The position numbers were made by a program, and so were the translations under genes. The notes under the pieces are model-generated. The model was not told the DNA's origin, did no database searches, and worked only from the letters and a program-made list of their open reading frames with translations. A DNA stretch of 12,021 bases. Origin: Nitrososphaerales archaeon TH5895. GTDB lineage: Archaea; Thermoproteota; Nitrososphaeria; Nitrososphaerales; Nitrososphaeraceae. This document shows positions 1-6,670 of the stretch, piece by piece. The stretch covers positions 1 to 12,021 of the forward strand of contig JAATVS010000577.1 of NCBI GenBank assembly GCA_014523695.1. The letters are read 5' to 3'. How positions within the stretch are numbered: the stretch's first letter is position 1; each line of letters starts with the position of its first letter.

Positions 1-97
1 ATATTCAACTAGTGGCTTGAATAAGCGAAATGGTCTCAACCATCAGGTAGAAAACAACAACAATACAAATAGAAAACGAATTGAGTCAGAAGATTAA
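1..97 (+). CDS. Possible 3' end of a gene entering from the left edge
   Basis: Reading from base 2, the frame is open to a TAA at 95-97 and encodes about 31 residues. The tail is hydrophilic, with an Asn-rich patch (VENNNNTNRK) and the C-terminal sequence RIESED. No start lies inside the window, so if real this is only the C-terminal tail of a longer protein. Polar, low-complexity tails are common at protein ends, but an open stretch of 31 codons is not rare by chance in AT-rich DNA. No family can be named. Confidence 0.35.
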   Translation, partial: YSTSGLNKRNGLNHQVENNNNTNRKRIESED

Positions 98-272
98 TGA
101 TCCGGGGTGCTATACCTAATTCCTGTGGTTATGTTGTTAGTTACTTCAACTGTGGTAGATATGATTTTCAATAATCACTAATTCTTGCTTATTCTCAAGT
201 ATGAGCGTCGGCTGCACAATTCAAAGTTGGACATCGTAAATCTCAATTCTCCTGCTCCTTATCCTCGCTGAT

Positions 273-965
273 TTAATCCGAAACATTAGTATAAGCTATT
301 TTTGACTTTGGTATCTTATCCCGATAGTAACTACAATCGTTTTTGAGCTGACATATATCGCACCTAGGGCGTCTTGGTAGACAAATGTTTTGGCCGTACA
401 TTACAAAGGTATTATTGATCCTAGTCCAATTTTTCCTCCTAGCAGTCTTAGCTAGTTCAATCTCTGTCATTTCCGGAGTTTTGGTATTAACAATTCCAAG
501 TCTGTTTGATATTCTATGAACATGTACATCGACAGGTATCGCAGGTTTGTTAAAACCATATACCAACACACAGTTAGCAGTTTTACGCCCTACTCCAGGT
601 AACTGCAAAAGTTTTTCTACTGATTCTGGAACTCTTCCCTCATATTCTTCGGTTATAATTCTCGAAACACCCTTTATTCGTTCCGCCTTGACATTGTAGA
701 ACCCTATGCTCCAGATGATCTTCTTTATTTCTTCCAAGCTTGCACCCGCTAATTCCTTGCTACTCCTAAATCGCAGAAACAGATTGTGCACTATTTTGGT
801 TGTGCTTTCATCTCTCGTACGAGCCGACAATATGGTTCCAATTAATATTTTGAATGGGTCGCTTCCTTCTTCACATCGTAGGGATTCGAGAGCAGTAATT
901 CTGGGTGATCTTGAAGTGTACAATGCTGCTTCCATCTTCCTGAGAACCCTCATGATCGAGACCAC
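273..965 (-). CDS. nth: Endonuclease III (DNA glycosylase/AP lyase)
   Basis: This is a base-excision repair enzyme that removes oxidised pyrimidines and cuts the abasic site by beta-elimination. At 230 aa it is a normal length for the family. The helix-hairpin-helix motif LPGVGRKTAN is at residues 122-131 and includes the catalytic Lys128. The catalytic Asp146 is in the VDVHVHR motif. The [4Fe-4S] loop is intact: Cys195, Cys202, Cys205 and Cys211 in the classic C-x6-C-x2-C-x5-C spacing. LSARTRD near residue 46 matches the conserved LSAQTxD segment with Arg in place of Gln. The chosen start is GTG at 965. An in-frame ATG four codons later (953) is the alternative. A TATA-like element at 990-999 predicts transcription starting near 965-970, so the message is probably leaderless or nearly so. 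The gene is divergent from the UPF0200 gene at 1190. Function is near certain; only the start is open. Confidence 0.96.
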   Translation of the reverse strand: MVSIMRVLRKMEAALYTSRSPRITALESLRCEEGSDPFKILIGTILSARTRDESTTKIVHNLFLRFRSSKELAGASLEEIKKIIWSIGFYNVKAERIKGVSRIITEEYEGRVPESVEKLLQLPGVGRKTANCVLVYGFNKPAIPVDVHVHRISNRLGIVNTKTPEMTEIELAKTARRKNWTRINNTFVMYGQNICLPRRPRCDICQLKNDCSYYRDKIPKSKIAYTNVSD

Positions 966-989
966 AAATGATCATTTTCCCTTCCAGGG

Positions 990-999
990 TTATAAATTT
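990..999 (-). promoter_or_regulatory. Box A (TATA) for nth
   Basis: On the minus strand this reads AAATTTATAA and lies about 25-34 nt upstream of the GTG at 965, the usual distance between an archaeal box A and the transcription start. It supports a leaderless nth message. Called by position and sequence only. Confidence 0.45.
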
Positions 1000-1189
1000 G
1001 ATAAATAATCAGGTATATCAATTTGGTATCATGTCTTGAGACATTCTATTTGTATTAATGTTAGCTACAGGAAAGTGCTACTTCTTGAGACGAAAGTGGT
1101 TCTTCTTGAATTGGTTCATTATCTGATCAAGAAGTATCTTATTATCACCGAGTGATTTGTAAGGTAGTTCAATAGAGGGAAAAGGGTAT

Positions 1190-1801
1190 TTGGTAGAAAA
1201 GACAACCGATGATTCAACTACAAGGAAGCTAATCGTGATCTGTCTGACCGGAATGCCAGGTGCAGGAAAGTCCACAGTTGCGAACTCGTTGAAGGACAAG
1301 GGGTTCCTTGTAATAACAATGGGTGACGTAATTAGAGAAGAGGCCTTGCGGCTTAATCTCGACCTCAATGATACAAATTTAGGGAAACTGATGGTCAAGC
1401 TGCGCGAAGAGTTTGGTCCCGGGGCTGTGGCTGAATTAGTTATTAAGAAAATTGATCCAATATTAGTATCGATAGGCAATGGACATACTGCAGTTTTAAT
1501 TGTTGACGGAATTAGAAGCATCGCTGAGGTAGGTGTTCTTAGACGTGTTGGGCATGTACGACTTCTTGCGATACATGCATCAACAGATATTAGGTTTGTT
1601 CATTTGAAGGAGAGGAGAAGAACGGACGCTCCATTAGCTCAAAGTGATTTCATGGAAAGAGAGAGACGAGAATTAGACGTTGGTATAAGTGAGGTTATTG
1701 CACTGGCCGATGAGGTTATCGCCAACAATAGGCTTACTATCAGCCAACTAGAAGCAGCTGCGTTTGAAATCGTCACGAAATGGATCAATTCTTTGATGTA
1801 G
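1190..1801 (+). CDS. UPF0200-family P-loop kinase-like protein (distant dephospho-CoA kinase relative)
   Basis: A 203-aa nucleotide-binding protein of the archaeal UPF0200 family, often mislabelled dephospho-CoA kinase. The Walker A motif GMPGAGKS is at residues 21-28. The family signature MGDVIREE is at 44-51, the strand leading to the second acidic site is VLIVDGIRS (102-110), a LID-like ERRRTDAP lies near 141-148, and the C-terminal part carries ERERRELDVGISEVI and ADEVIANN. Archaea make CoA with an unrelated GTP-dependent dephospho-CoA kinase, so the true substrate is not known. The only usable start is TTG at 1190: the frame is closed by TAA at 1160-1162, and the next Met (residue 22) is inside the P-loop. 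A GAGGG at 1175-1179 could act as a ribosome binding site. The gene is divergent from nth, with about 220 bases between. Confidence 0.85.
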   Translation: MVEKTTDDSTTRKLIVICLTGMPGAGKSTVANSLKDKGFLVITMGDVIREEALRLNLDLNDTNLGKLMVKLREEFGPGAVAELVIKKIDPILVSIGNGHTAVLIVDGIRSIAEVGVLRRVGHVRLLAIHASTDIRFVHLKERRRTDAPLAQSDFMERERRELDVGISEVIALADEVIANNRLTISQLEAAAFEIVTKWINSLM

Positions 1802-1987
1802 AATTCATAGCGCTATTATCTTTTTTGTTGGATAAAAAAAGGGTTCTAGGGGCCATGGTAAAATACTTCAGGGAGATATCATTGTCTTTCCTAATTCACA
1901 TCTTCTGTATCCATTACTCTCTGACTCCTATAGAATATGGTTTAGGAACACAATCTGATTGGGCAGTCCGGATCATTGTAGCATATA

Positions 1988-2371
1988 CTAGTCAGTATGT
2001 TGTTGTGTGTGGTTGTATTTCTGTATAAGCTTCCGAAAGTCATCACTCATAACAGCAGAATCATATAAAGTTCCACTATCAATACTTCCAGAAGTATCAC
2101 ACCTTATCCATATTATATTTCCATCAAGATCGACCTCTAACAACCTAGACCTTTGAAGGTACCCCAATGTCGCAATTATTTTTGGAGATGATAGACGTGG
2201 CTTAAGCATTTTCTCCAATTCCCTTAGTTTAGGATATTCACCAGATTCTAATCTTTCTCCTAATTTGTGAACAAAAAAATTAATATCATCATCGCTGATT
2301 TCATTTGCTGGTCTCTGTCCAGCTCTAATCCCATGTTTTCTCTTTGATTTCTTCGTAGTATTATGCTTCAT
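1988..2371 (-). CDS. Small basic protein with a winged-helix-like domain, unknown function
   Basis: A 127-aa hypothetical protein. The first 20 or so residues are strongly basic (KKSKRKHGIR), followed by an acidic turn (ISDDDINFF) and helices. A segment LGYLQRSRLLEVDLDGNIIWIR looks like the recognition helix and beta-wing of a winged helix (residues about 70-95). The tail is polar. I start it at the ATG at 2371. The frame could begin at a TTG at 2413, but an AATATATT box at 2396-2403 sits 25-32 nt upstream of 2371, which predicts a leaderless mRNA beginning at that ATG and places the longer start upstream of the promoter. DNA or RNA binding is inferred from the basic N-terminus and wing-like pattern only. 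It converges on the UPF0200 gene, with about 190 non-coding bases between. Confidence 0.7.
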   Translation of the reverse strand: MKHNTTKKSKRKHGIRAGQRPANEISDDDINFFVHKLGERLESGEYPKLRELEKMLKPRLSSPKIIATLGYLQRSRLLEVDLDGNIIWIRCDTSGSIDSGTLYDSAVMSDDFRKLIQKYNHTQQHTD

Positions 2372-2395
2372 TTCTGATGTTCTAAAACCTTTCTG

Positions 2396-2403
2396 AATAT
2401 ATT
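2396..2403 (-). promoter_or_regulatory. Box A (TATA) deciding the start of the 127-aa protein gene
   Basis: AATATATT, centred about 28 nt upstream of the ATG at 2371. It is the main reason for preferring that ATG over the upstream TTG at 2413, which would lie before the predicted transcript start. The box sits within a TGAATATATTCA palindrome. Confidence 0.5.
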
Positions 2404-2495
2404 CAATAACCAAGCATCAAAGGTTTAACCGACATTTCCATGAGTAACAGGAAGCACTTTTGGGTTGTTAAACCCCTTTATATAACATTCGATCT

Positions 2496-2852
2496 CTAAT
2501 CAGGTAATGATACATAAATCCCACCGTCTTCTGGTTTGATAAATACCTCATACGTTTTTAACGGCTCTTCAGCAGGAGGATTCAGCGGTATTCCCTTTTC
2601 TAGACTAAAAGCGGATAAATGAAGGGGGCATGTAACTGTTCTTTCATCTTCATTCAAGATTCCCATAGATAAATCTGCATATTGATGAGTACATATTCCA
2701 TCAGTTGCATAAATCTTGCCGCCTACCTTGGCTATCAATAGACGCTTATTGGCTTTGCTTTGACTGTTGTCAACATTAACTTCATAATCGAAACCCATAA
2801 TATCACCTTCTTTCAAAATCTTTTCATCACACACTCTCAAATATGCAGTCAT
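2496..2852 (-). CDS. Rieske [2Fe-2S] ferredoxin-type protein
   Basis: A 118-aa single-domain Rieske protein, soluble (no signal peptide or membrane span), of the kind that delivers electrons to Rieske oxygenases or serves as a NirD-like subunit. Both cluster-binding boxes are intact: Cys54-Thr-His56 (CTHQYADL) and Cys75-Pro-Leu-His78 (CPLHLSAF), giving the two-Cys, two-His ligand set. It lacks the disulfide cysteines of high-potential cytochrome bc Rieske proteins, so it belongs to the low-potential ferredoxin class. The length fits that class (about 100-120 aa). The start is the ATG at 2852. A TTTTATATG-type box A lies at about 2883-2892, giving a leader of some 8-10 nt. No oxygenase or reductase partner gene is adjacent, so the partner is unknown. 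Thaumarchaea commonly carry several such stand-alone ferredoxins. Confidence 0.92.
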   Translation of the reverse strand: MTAYLRVCDEKILKEGDIMGFDYEVNVDNSQSKANKRLLIAKVGGKIYATDGICTHQYADLSMGILNEDERTVTCPLHLSAFSLEKGIPLNPPAEEPLKTYEVFIKPEDGGIYVSLPD

Positions 2853-2882
2853 AGGTGATGAAAGATTTTACTGATATTAATA

Positions 2883-2892
2883 CATATAAAAC
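2883..2892 (-). promoter_or_regulatory. Box A (TATA) for the Rieske ferredoxin gene
   Basis: Minus-strand TTTTATATG lies 31-40 nt upstream of the ATG at 2852, so the transcript would start a few bases before the start codon. The surrounding sequence is very AT-rich, which lowers specificity. Confidence 0.4.
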
Positions 2893-2933
2893 AAAAATAA
2901 GATATGATGTTCTCAACTTCCGTTAGAAAGAAA

Positions 2934-2960
2934 TGATAGCTTCTTACCGCTGAGCTATCA
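2934..2960 (-). other. 8-bp perfect inverted repeat downstream of the 85-aa Cys-rich gene
   Basis: TGATAGCT (2934-2941) and AGCTATCA (2953-2960) are perfect inverted repeats around an 11-nt loop. A smaller GCCG/CGGC pair follows at about 2964-2981. On the minus strand this falls just after the stop of the Cys-rich gene (2995), so a 3'-end hairpin or RNA processing signal is possible. The loop resembles a tRNA D-loop (AGCGGTAA), but no complete tRNA can be folded here. Confidence 0.35.
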
Positions 2961-2994
2961 GCCTGCCGTAATCATTGCCGGCACTTGATGAATA

Positions 2995-3252
2995 CTATGA
3001 ATTGTTGATACGCACTAGTACTGGATGAGTAGCTTTCTTCTCGTCTTTCATCATTTTTTGCTCCCTTAGCCTATTCTTGTATTTGAAATTTCTTGGTGTT
3101 CCTCTGAGCCTGTATCCGCAGCATGGGCACCAGAGACCAATCCAATTGAGAAAAATTTCACATACTTGACAACGCTTTTGACCAGCAGCATATCGTCCTG
3201 AGCCCACTGGTTTCTGGGCTTTATGTCTAATACAGATACCTTTACACGCCAT
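2995..3252 (-). CDS. Small Cys-rich, zinc-ribbon-like thaumarchaeal conserved protein
   Basis: An 85-aa basic protein with seven cysteines: Cys3 and Cys7 near the N-terminus (ACKGICIRHK), a CQVC pair (Cys28, Cys31) and a CPCCGYRLR knuckle (Cys42, Cys44, Cys45). The paired CxxC knuckles about ten residues apart suggest a zinc ribbon. The tail is Lys/Arg-rich. From memory, proteins beginning MACKGIC and carrying GLWCPCCGYRLR occur in ammonia-oxidising thaumarchaea, often in several copies per genome. That recollection cannot be verified here, and I know of no assigned function. The start is the ATG at 3252. A GAGGTGA at about 3268-3274, complementary to the archaeal 16S 3' end, lies upstream with a rather long spacing (about 13 nt). 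Nucleic-acid binding is a reasonable guess from the zinc ribbon and positive charge. Confidence 0.85.
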   Translation of the reverse strand: MACKGICIRHKAQKPVGSGRYAAGQKRCQVCEIFLNWIGLWCPCCGYRLRGTPRNFKYKNRLREQKMMKDEKKATHPVLVRINNS

Positions 3253-3263
3253 TGGTTATCCAA

Positions 3264-3862
3264 TTCACCTCTATTTTACTTACCTCCTATTAATACGCAG
3301 AACATGCTTATAATATATTACAGAAATTCCTGAGTAAGTGAAAATTCGGGTACGGTGCAGCCGCAGAATTCCTAAGTATCTAGGTCTAGTTGATAATAAT
3401 TTGGCATTTTCTTCTACAACTAGAAAAAGAATTATGTAAATTTGACCTTTACAATAATAACGGCTATTAATGACATCATTAGAGTCATCCGACAGGAAAT
3501 AGCGCAATCGGCGTGCATTATATTGCAACGAGATGTAATATTCATAAAATTCTTTCTTTTGTAGCTTTCAAAGAGGACCGTTATATCCATGAGCAAAGAT
3601 TTATGGGCTCTAATATACAGTTAACAGCTTATTGATTTGACAGTTATCTTAAATCAAACCACGCCTACTGGAGATCGCCTTGATTCGCTGTGTTCTAACA
3701 ATAGAAGAAAATTACGTATGTATGTTCTCCAAGTCCATTCCACATATACTTAGTTCCACTTTTTGCTAATTTCACTAGTTCCTATGCTGCTAACTCATCT
3801 CATTGATAATACGATTTAACTGTTTGACAAAACAGAACTGCCTTATTTAGAAATTAAAGAAG
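3264..3862. other. Gene-poor stretch, no supported gene
   Basis: About 600 bases without a convincing coding frame on either strand. An 82-codon minus frame opens from a TTG at 3528 but has an irregular, Arg/Tyr-rich translation and no clear domain, so it is left out. I see no tRNA, no direct repeat array and no strong long hairpin. The part just upstream of the Cys-rich gene (3253-3300) holds its ribosome binding site and likely promoter. Confidence 0.4.
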
Positions 3863-4036
3863 TCAGTTGGCCAACTTCATATCTATTATGTCCTTTGGTT
3901 GTTGAAATTTGGTACATTCTTTCAACAATATCAAATTGCTCTTATCCTCCATACTTATCCACAAATCTGTTCTGACTTTTACTTTCTTTGCCTTAAATAG
4001 AATTTTTTGCAATTGATTAACTTCGGTGCCATACAT
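3863..4036 (-). CDS. Doubtful short ORF, 57 aa
   Basis: From the ATG at 4036 this frame encodes 57 residues rich in Lys, Asp, Glu and Leu (for example KAKKVKVRTD and MEDKSNLILL), which looks more protein-like than the nearby random frames. The frame can be extended to a TTG at 4081. No domain, signal peptide or membrane span is seen, and no clear box A or Shine-Dalgarno fixes the start. It lies head-to-head with the small membrane protein gene starting at 4081. It may be a real hypothetical protein or chance; I lean slightly to chance. Confidence 0.28.
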   Translation of the reverse strand: MYGTEVNQLQKILFKAKKVKVRTDLWISMEDKSNLILLKECTKFQQPKDIIDMKLAN

Positions 4037-4080
4037 AGTACACGTCCATCTTAAGTGATCGTAATGCGAAATGGATCTCA

Positions 4081-4251
4081 ATGACTAACCTAAAGCTGTC
4101 GGATATAGCAATAATAGCAATCCTCATCATAGTCGCAGCTATTGTCATATACCTTCTCAGTCCTCTGATAATCGCCGTGGTAATTATAGCCATTGCTTAT
4201 TTTGTTTACAGATGGTATATGAATCGCAAAAGAATGAACAGATACGCCTAA
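4081..4251 (+). CDS. Small membrane protein, 56 aa
   Basis: A short gene easily missed by length cut-offs. It runs from ATG 4081 to TAA 4249-4251. After a seven-residue polar start (MTNLKLS), residues 9-26 are almost wholly Ile/Leu/Val/Ala, a Ser-Pro at 27-28 marks a turn, and residues 29-43 form a second hydrophobic stretch ending in Tyr-rich, basic sequence (YRWYMNRKRMNRYA). This is either one long kinked helix or a tight two-helix hairpin. The basic C-terminus would favour a cytoplasmic end. Hydrophobicity this regular over 35 codons is unlikely by chance. A weak CTTAAGTG element at 4050-4057 is at box A distance. Function is unknown; the next gene on this strand (4508) is too far to argue for an operon. 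Confidence 0.65.
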   Translation: MTNLKLSDIAIIAILIIVAAIVIYLLSPLIIAVVIIAIAYFVYRWYMNRKRMNRYA

Positions 4252-4475
4252 TAGGTAGATCGATTCATCGTATGGGAGATCCAGTTCTCGCACTAGAATA
4301 AGGAATTGGATTTGATCATACTCATGAAAACGAAAAACCCTATCCGGTGAGTCCTCTTGAAATCTATGATAGTCATACGCACATCATCGTACCACTATTT
4401 ATCTGCCATTTTTATGGGATCGTCGAGTTTCACTTAACGTTCCCATTACGTAGTCAAGAAGTTGCAAATCCTATC

Positions 4476-4483
4476 AATTTATG
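4476..4483 (+). promoter_or_regulatory. Box A (TATA) for the SRPBCC-SDR gene
   Basis: AATTTATG lies about 25-32 nt before the GTG at 4508, consistent with a leaderless mRNA that starts at or beside that GTG. It supports the GTG as the true start. Confidence 0.45.
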
Positions 4484-4507
4484 TAGGAACAAGAATATAG
4501 CTATCGA

Positions 4508-5941
4508 GTGGAATCCTTCGTACATTCAAGCAGAATTGATCAACCTTTAGAGAGAGTATTTGCCTGGCATATAAGGGAAGGCGCTTTCGAACGTCTAAAA
4601 CCACCATGGGAACAATTCAAGGTAATTGGACGCAGCGGTAGCATTCAAAATAATGGGATTGTAAAGCTTCGAACAAAACTTGGACCCATCTCCATGAAAT
4701 GGGTAGTTAAGCATGCCGAATACATCCCGGATAAACAATTCAAAGATATCCAGATAAAAGGGGTATTCTCTTCATTTGTACATTCACATTCGTTTGAACG
4801 GTTTGGCACATCTTGCATGCTAGAGGATCGTATCGAATATTCACTTCCTGCTGGTCGAATAGGCAGTTTGGCAGCACATCGATTTGTGGATAGAAATCTA
4901 CGGAAGATTTTTGACTACCGTCATCGAACTATCACTCAAGATCTTCGTACTCATTCTTCCATAAATAGTATAAGAAAAAGCGGAAGCCCATTGACTATAG
5001 CCATCACCGGCTCAAGTGGTTTTGTTGGAAGCGCCCTGATGCCTTTCCTCACAACAGGTGGACACAAAGTAGTTCCGCTTTCCAGTAGTCCATACGTTCT
5101 TCCCTCTTTACAAACAGGTAAAGACCAAACTAGGAGTTACTTCAATCTAGATGCATTAGACAGCCATCATGTCGATGCAGTAATTAACCTTGCAGGAGAA
5201 AACATATTTGGAAAATGGACGAAGGAAAAGAAAAGAAAGTTATCTGAAAGCAGAATAAATACTACTACTACTTTGTGTGAGCGATTAGCCTCACTCAATG
5301 AGCCTCCGTCGGTACTTGTATCTGTATCTGCTATTGCGTATTATGGAAATAGGGGTGATGAGATATTATCTGAGGATAGTCAAGCAGGTACCAGAGCATC
5401 ATCTGTTCCGAGCAAGATTCCATCTGTTGATTATTTATCAGATTTGTGTAGACAATGGGAACATACGACTCAGATAGCAAAAGAGGCTGGAATTCGCGTG
5501 GTCAATCTGAGACTGGGTATAGTGTTATCCTCGTCTGGAGGCCTACTCGCAAAGATTCTGCCTGTTTTCAAATGGGGTTTGGGAGGAAGAATAGGAAGAG
5601 GGAATCAATATGTAAGTTGGATTGCATTGGAGGATCTGCTCACGATTATATTATCCATGATTGCAGACGAGACTTTTAGCGGACCGGTAAACGCTGTTTC
5701 TCCTAATCCTGTTACAAACACCGATTTTACAGATACGTTAGGAAAGACCTTGTCAAGAGCTACAGTCGTCGCTGTTCCTAAATTTATGTTAAGAGGGATA
5801 GTAGGTCAAGAACTTACCGATGCATTGTTGCTTTCGAGCACTCGCGTAATGCCTTCGCGTCTAATTGAATCTGGTTACAAGTTTCGCTTTCCTTATTTGG
5901 AAATGGCTTTAAGAGACACCCTAGGTAAACATCAAGGGTAA
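4508..5941 (+). CDS. SRPBCC domain fused to TIGR01777-type NAD(P)-dependent epimerase (SDR superfamily)
   Basis: A 477-aa fusion. Residues 1 to about 145 form an SRPBCC (START/polyketide-cyclase-like) ligand-binding domain. It begins with FVHSSRIDQPLERVFAWH and contains the GPISMKWVVKHAEY core and the AHRFVDRNLRKIFDYRHR helix typical of SRPBCC domains joined to this epimerase. From about 163 an extended short-chain dehydrogenase follows. It has the dinucleotide-binding TGSSGFVGSAL (167-177), INLAGENIFGKWT (226-238), SESRINTTTTLCE, SAIAYYGNRGDEILSE (274-289), a PSVDYLSDLCRQWE helix, and NLRLGIVLSSSGG (333-345). The C-terminal SSTRVMPSRLIESGYKFRFPYLEMALRD is the DUF1731-type tail. The family (the E. 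coli YfcH and plant/cyanobacterial SulA-like group) binds NADP(H); its substrate is not established. The start is GTG 4508, supported by a box A at 4476-4483. It is a monocistronic gene. Confidence 0.92.
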   Translation: MESFVHSSRIDQPLERVFAWHIREGAFERLKPPWEQFKVIGRSGSIQNNGIVKLRTKLGPISMKWVVKHAEYIPDKQFKDIQIKGVFSSFVHSHSFERFGTSCMLEDRIEYSLPAGRIGSLAAHRFVDRNLRKIFDYRHRTITQDLRTHSSINSIRKSGSPLTIAITGSSGFVGSALMPFLTTGGHKVVPLSSSPYVLPSLQTGKDQTRSYFNLDALDSHHVDAVINLAGENIFGKWTKEKKRKLSESRINTTTTLCERLASLNEPPSVLVSVSAIAYYGNRGDEILSEDSQAGTRASSVPSKIPSVDYLSDLCRQWEHTTQIAKEAGIRVVNLRLGIVLSSSGGLLAKILPVFKWGLGGRIGRGNQYVSWIALEDLLTIILSMIADETFSGPVNAVSPNPVTNTDFTDTLGKTLSRATVVAVPKFMLRGIVGQELTDALLLSSTRVMPSRLIESGYKFRFPYLEMALRDTLGKHQG

Positions 5942-5976
5942 CGACACTTTTCTGTAAATCAATATTCAGACTTTAC

Positions 5977-5986
5977 GTATATATTT
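5977..5986 (+). promoter_or_regulatory. Strong TATA element before the secreted-protein region
   Basis: GTATATATTT is one of the clearest box A sequences in the window. It lies 16-25 nt before an ATG at 6002, which opens a 74-codon frame overlapping the secreted-protein gene in another frame. It may drive the secreted-protein gene at 6126 with a leader of about 120 nt, the short frame at 6002, or both. A second candidate, TTTTTATA at 6046-6053, is closer to 6126. Confidence 0.45.
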
Positions 5987-6125
5987 GGCAGATTCTAGTG
6001 TATGAAATTCTGGAATCTTTTGGCTCTTGTTGCAACCCTATCGAGTTTTTATACTACAAATTCACACCTCATTAGACTAATTGACCTTGAGTACGAAAAT
6101 TCCACAAACCATCGAAGGAACAAAC

Positions 6126-6617
6126 ATGGTGTTTTTGTTGTTGGGAGTAATAGGACTATTATTGACGTCAATAGTTATGACGGGAAATGCAACAGCATCA
6201 TCAACAACAACAGATGCCACTATTGAAGATCCTGGGGAAATCAGTGCCATGATGAATCAAGCAAGTGAAGATATTCAAAATGAGTTAACCAGTCAAGGGG
6301 ACAAGCTAAAGAATCAATTAGTTAGTACCTTCGGGTTTAATGAGATACAATCTCAGCTATCGCTTGGATATCAATTCGCATTTGCAGGAAACACCTCGGG
6401 AGCAATTTCTCATGTCGAGAAGGCAGATGAAGCCTTAGAGAAAACAATCGCATCTGTATTCCGTACAGGAGAGGAGGTTACCATGATATCGCAGAACAAC
6501 TCTTTGGCTCTTGACAATGGCACGCGGCAAATCCTCGCGGCCGTCGGCAGCGGACTCACAGACCTAGGGGGCGAAATAAGAGATCAACGGAATAACATAA
6601 TCGGGATGTTTGAATAG
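6126..6617 (+). CDS. Secreted protein of unknown function
   Basis: A 163-aa exported protein from the ATG at 6126. It opens with a hydrophobic signal segment (MVFLLLGVIGLLLTSIVM) followed by a small-residue region TGNATASSTTT suited to signal peptidase. The mature part is mostly alpha-helical and Glu/Gln-rich, with N-glycosylation sequons (NAT, NTS, NNS, NGT). I do not recognise a named domain. GAAGG at 6114-6118 is a suitable ribosome binding site. The frame can also start at a TTG at 6081, immediately after an in-frame TAA (6078-6080), which would add 15 residues including a Lys and give the signal peptide a more normal N-region. The choice is open. It probably faces the pseudo-periplasm. 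It stands alone between the SDR gene and the minus-strand zinc-ribbon gene. Confidence 0.72.
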   Translation: MVFLLLGVIGLLLTSIVMTGNATASSTTTDATIEDPGEISAMMNQASEDIQNELTSQGDKLKNQLVSTFGFNEIQSQLSLGYQFAFAGNTSGAISHVEKADEALEKTIASVFRTGEEVTMISQNNSLALDNGTRQILAAVGSGLTDLGGEIRDQRNNIIGMFE

Positions 6618-6653
6618 AATCAGTGGATAATCGGATTTATTAAAGGATCTTTA

Positions 6654-6670
6654 GGTTATAATTTTTAACC
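6654..6670 (+). terminator. Possible terminator hairpin after the secreted-protein gene
   Basis: GGTTA (6654-6658) and TAACC (6666-6670) pair around the T-rich loop TAATTTT, about 35 nt after the TAG of the secreted-protein gene. The T-rich loop rather than the weak 5-bp stem would be the archaeal termination signal. Modest evidence. Confidence 0.3.

Noticed and set aside
706..1008. 100-codon plus-strand frame opposite nth
   Set aside because: It lies mostly antisense to the well-supported nth gene and shows no domain pattern.
1078..1521. 147-codon minus-strand frame opposite the UPF0200 gene
   Set aside because: Antisense to conserved motifs including the P-loop; its translation is a Ser/Pro/Ile-rich shadow.
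1780..2028. 82-codon plus-strand frame after the UPF0200 gene
   Set aside because: It overlaps the end of that gene and the end of the opposite 127-aa gene, and has no promoter or domain.
2855..2874. C/D box RNA on the plus strand (GTGATGA, 9-nt spacer, CTGA)
   Set aside because: No C' box or terminal D box follows at usable spacing, and the site overlaps the promoter and leader of the Rieske gene.
2880..2990. A tRNA gene on the minus strand
   Set aside because: Only a D-arm-like segment is present. No T-loop (GTTCRANNC), matching acceptor strands or credible anticodon arm could be placed, even allowing an intron.
3066..3263. 65-codon minus frame overlapping the Cys-rich gene
   Set aside because: It is the out-of-frame shadow of the MACKGIC-type protein, which has the recognisable cysteine pattern.
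3280..3528. 82-codon minus-strand frame in the gene-poor stretch
   Set aside because: TTG start without a placed promoter, irregular Arg/Tyr-rich composition, no domain or signal; probably chance.
4347..4550. 67-codon plus-strand frame before the SDR gene
   Set aside because: It overlaps the start and box A of the SRPBCC-SDR gene in another frame and shows no conserved pattern.
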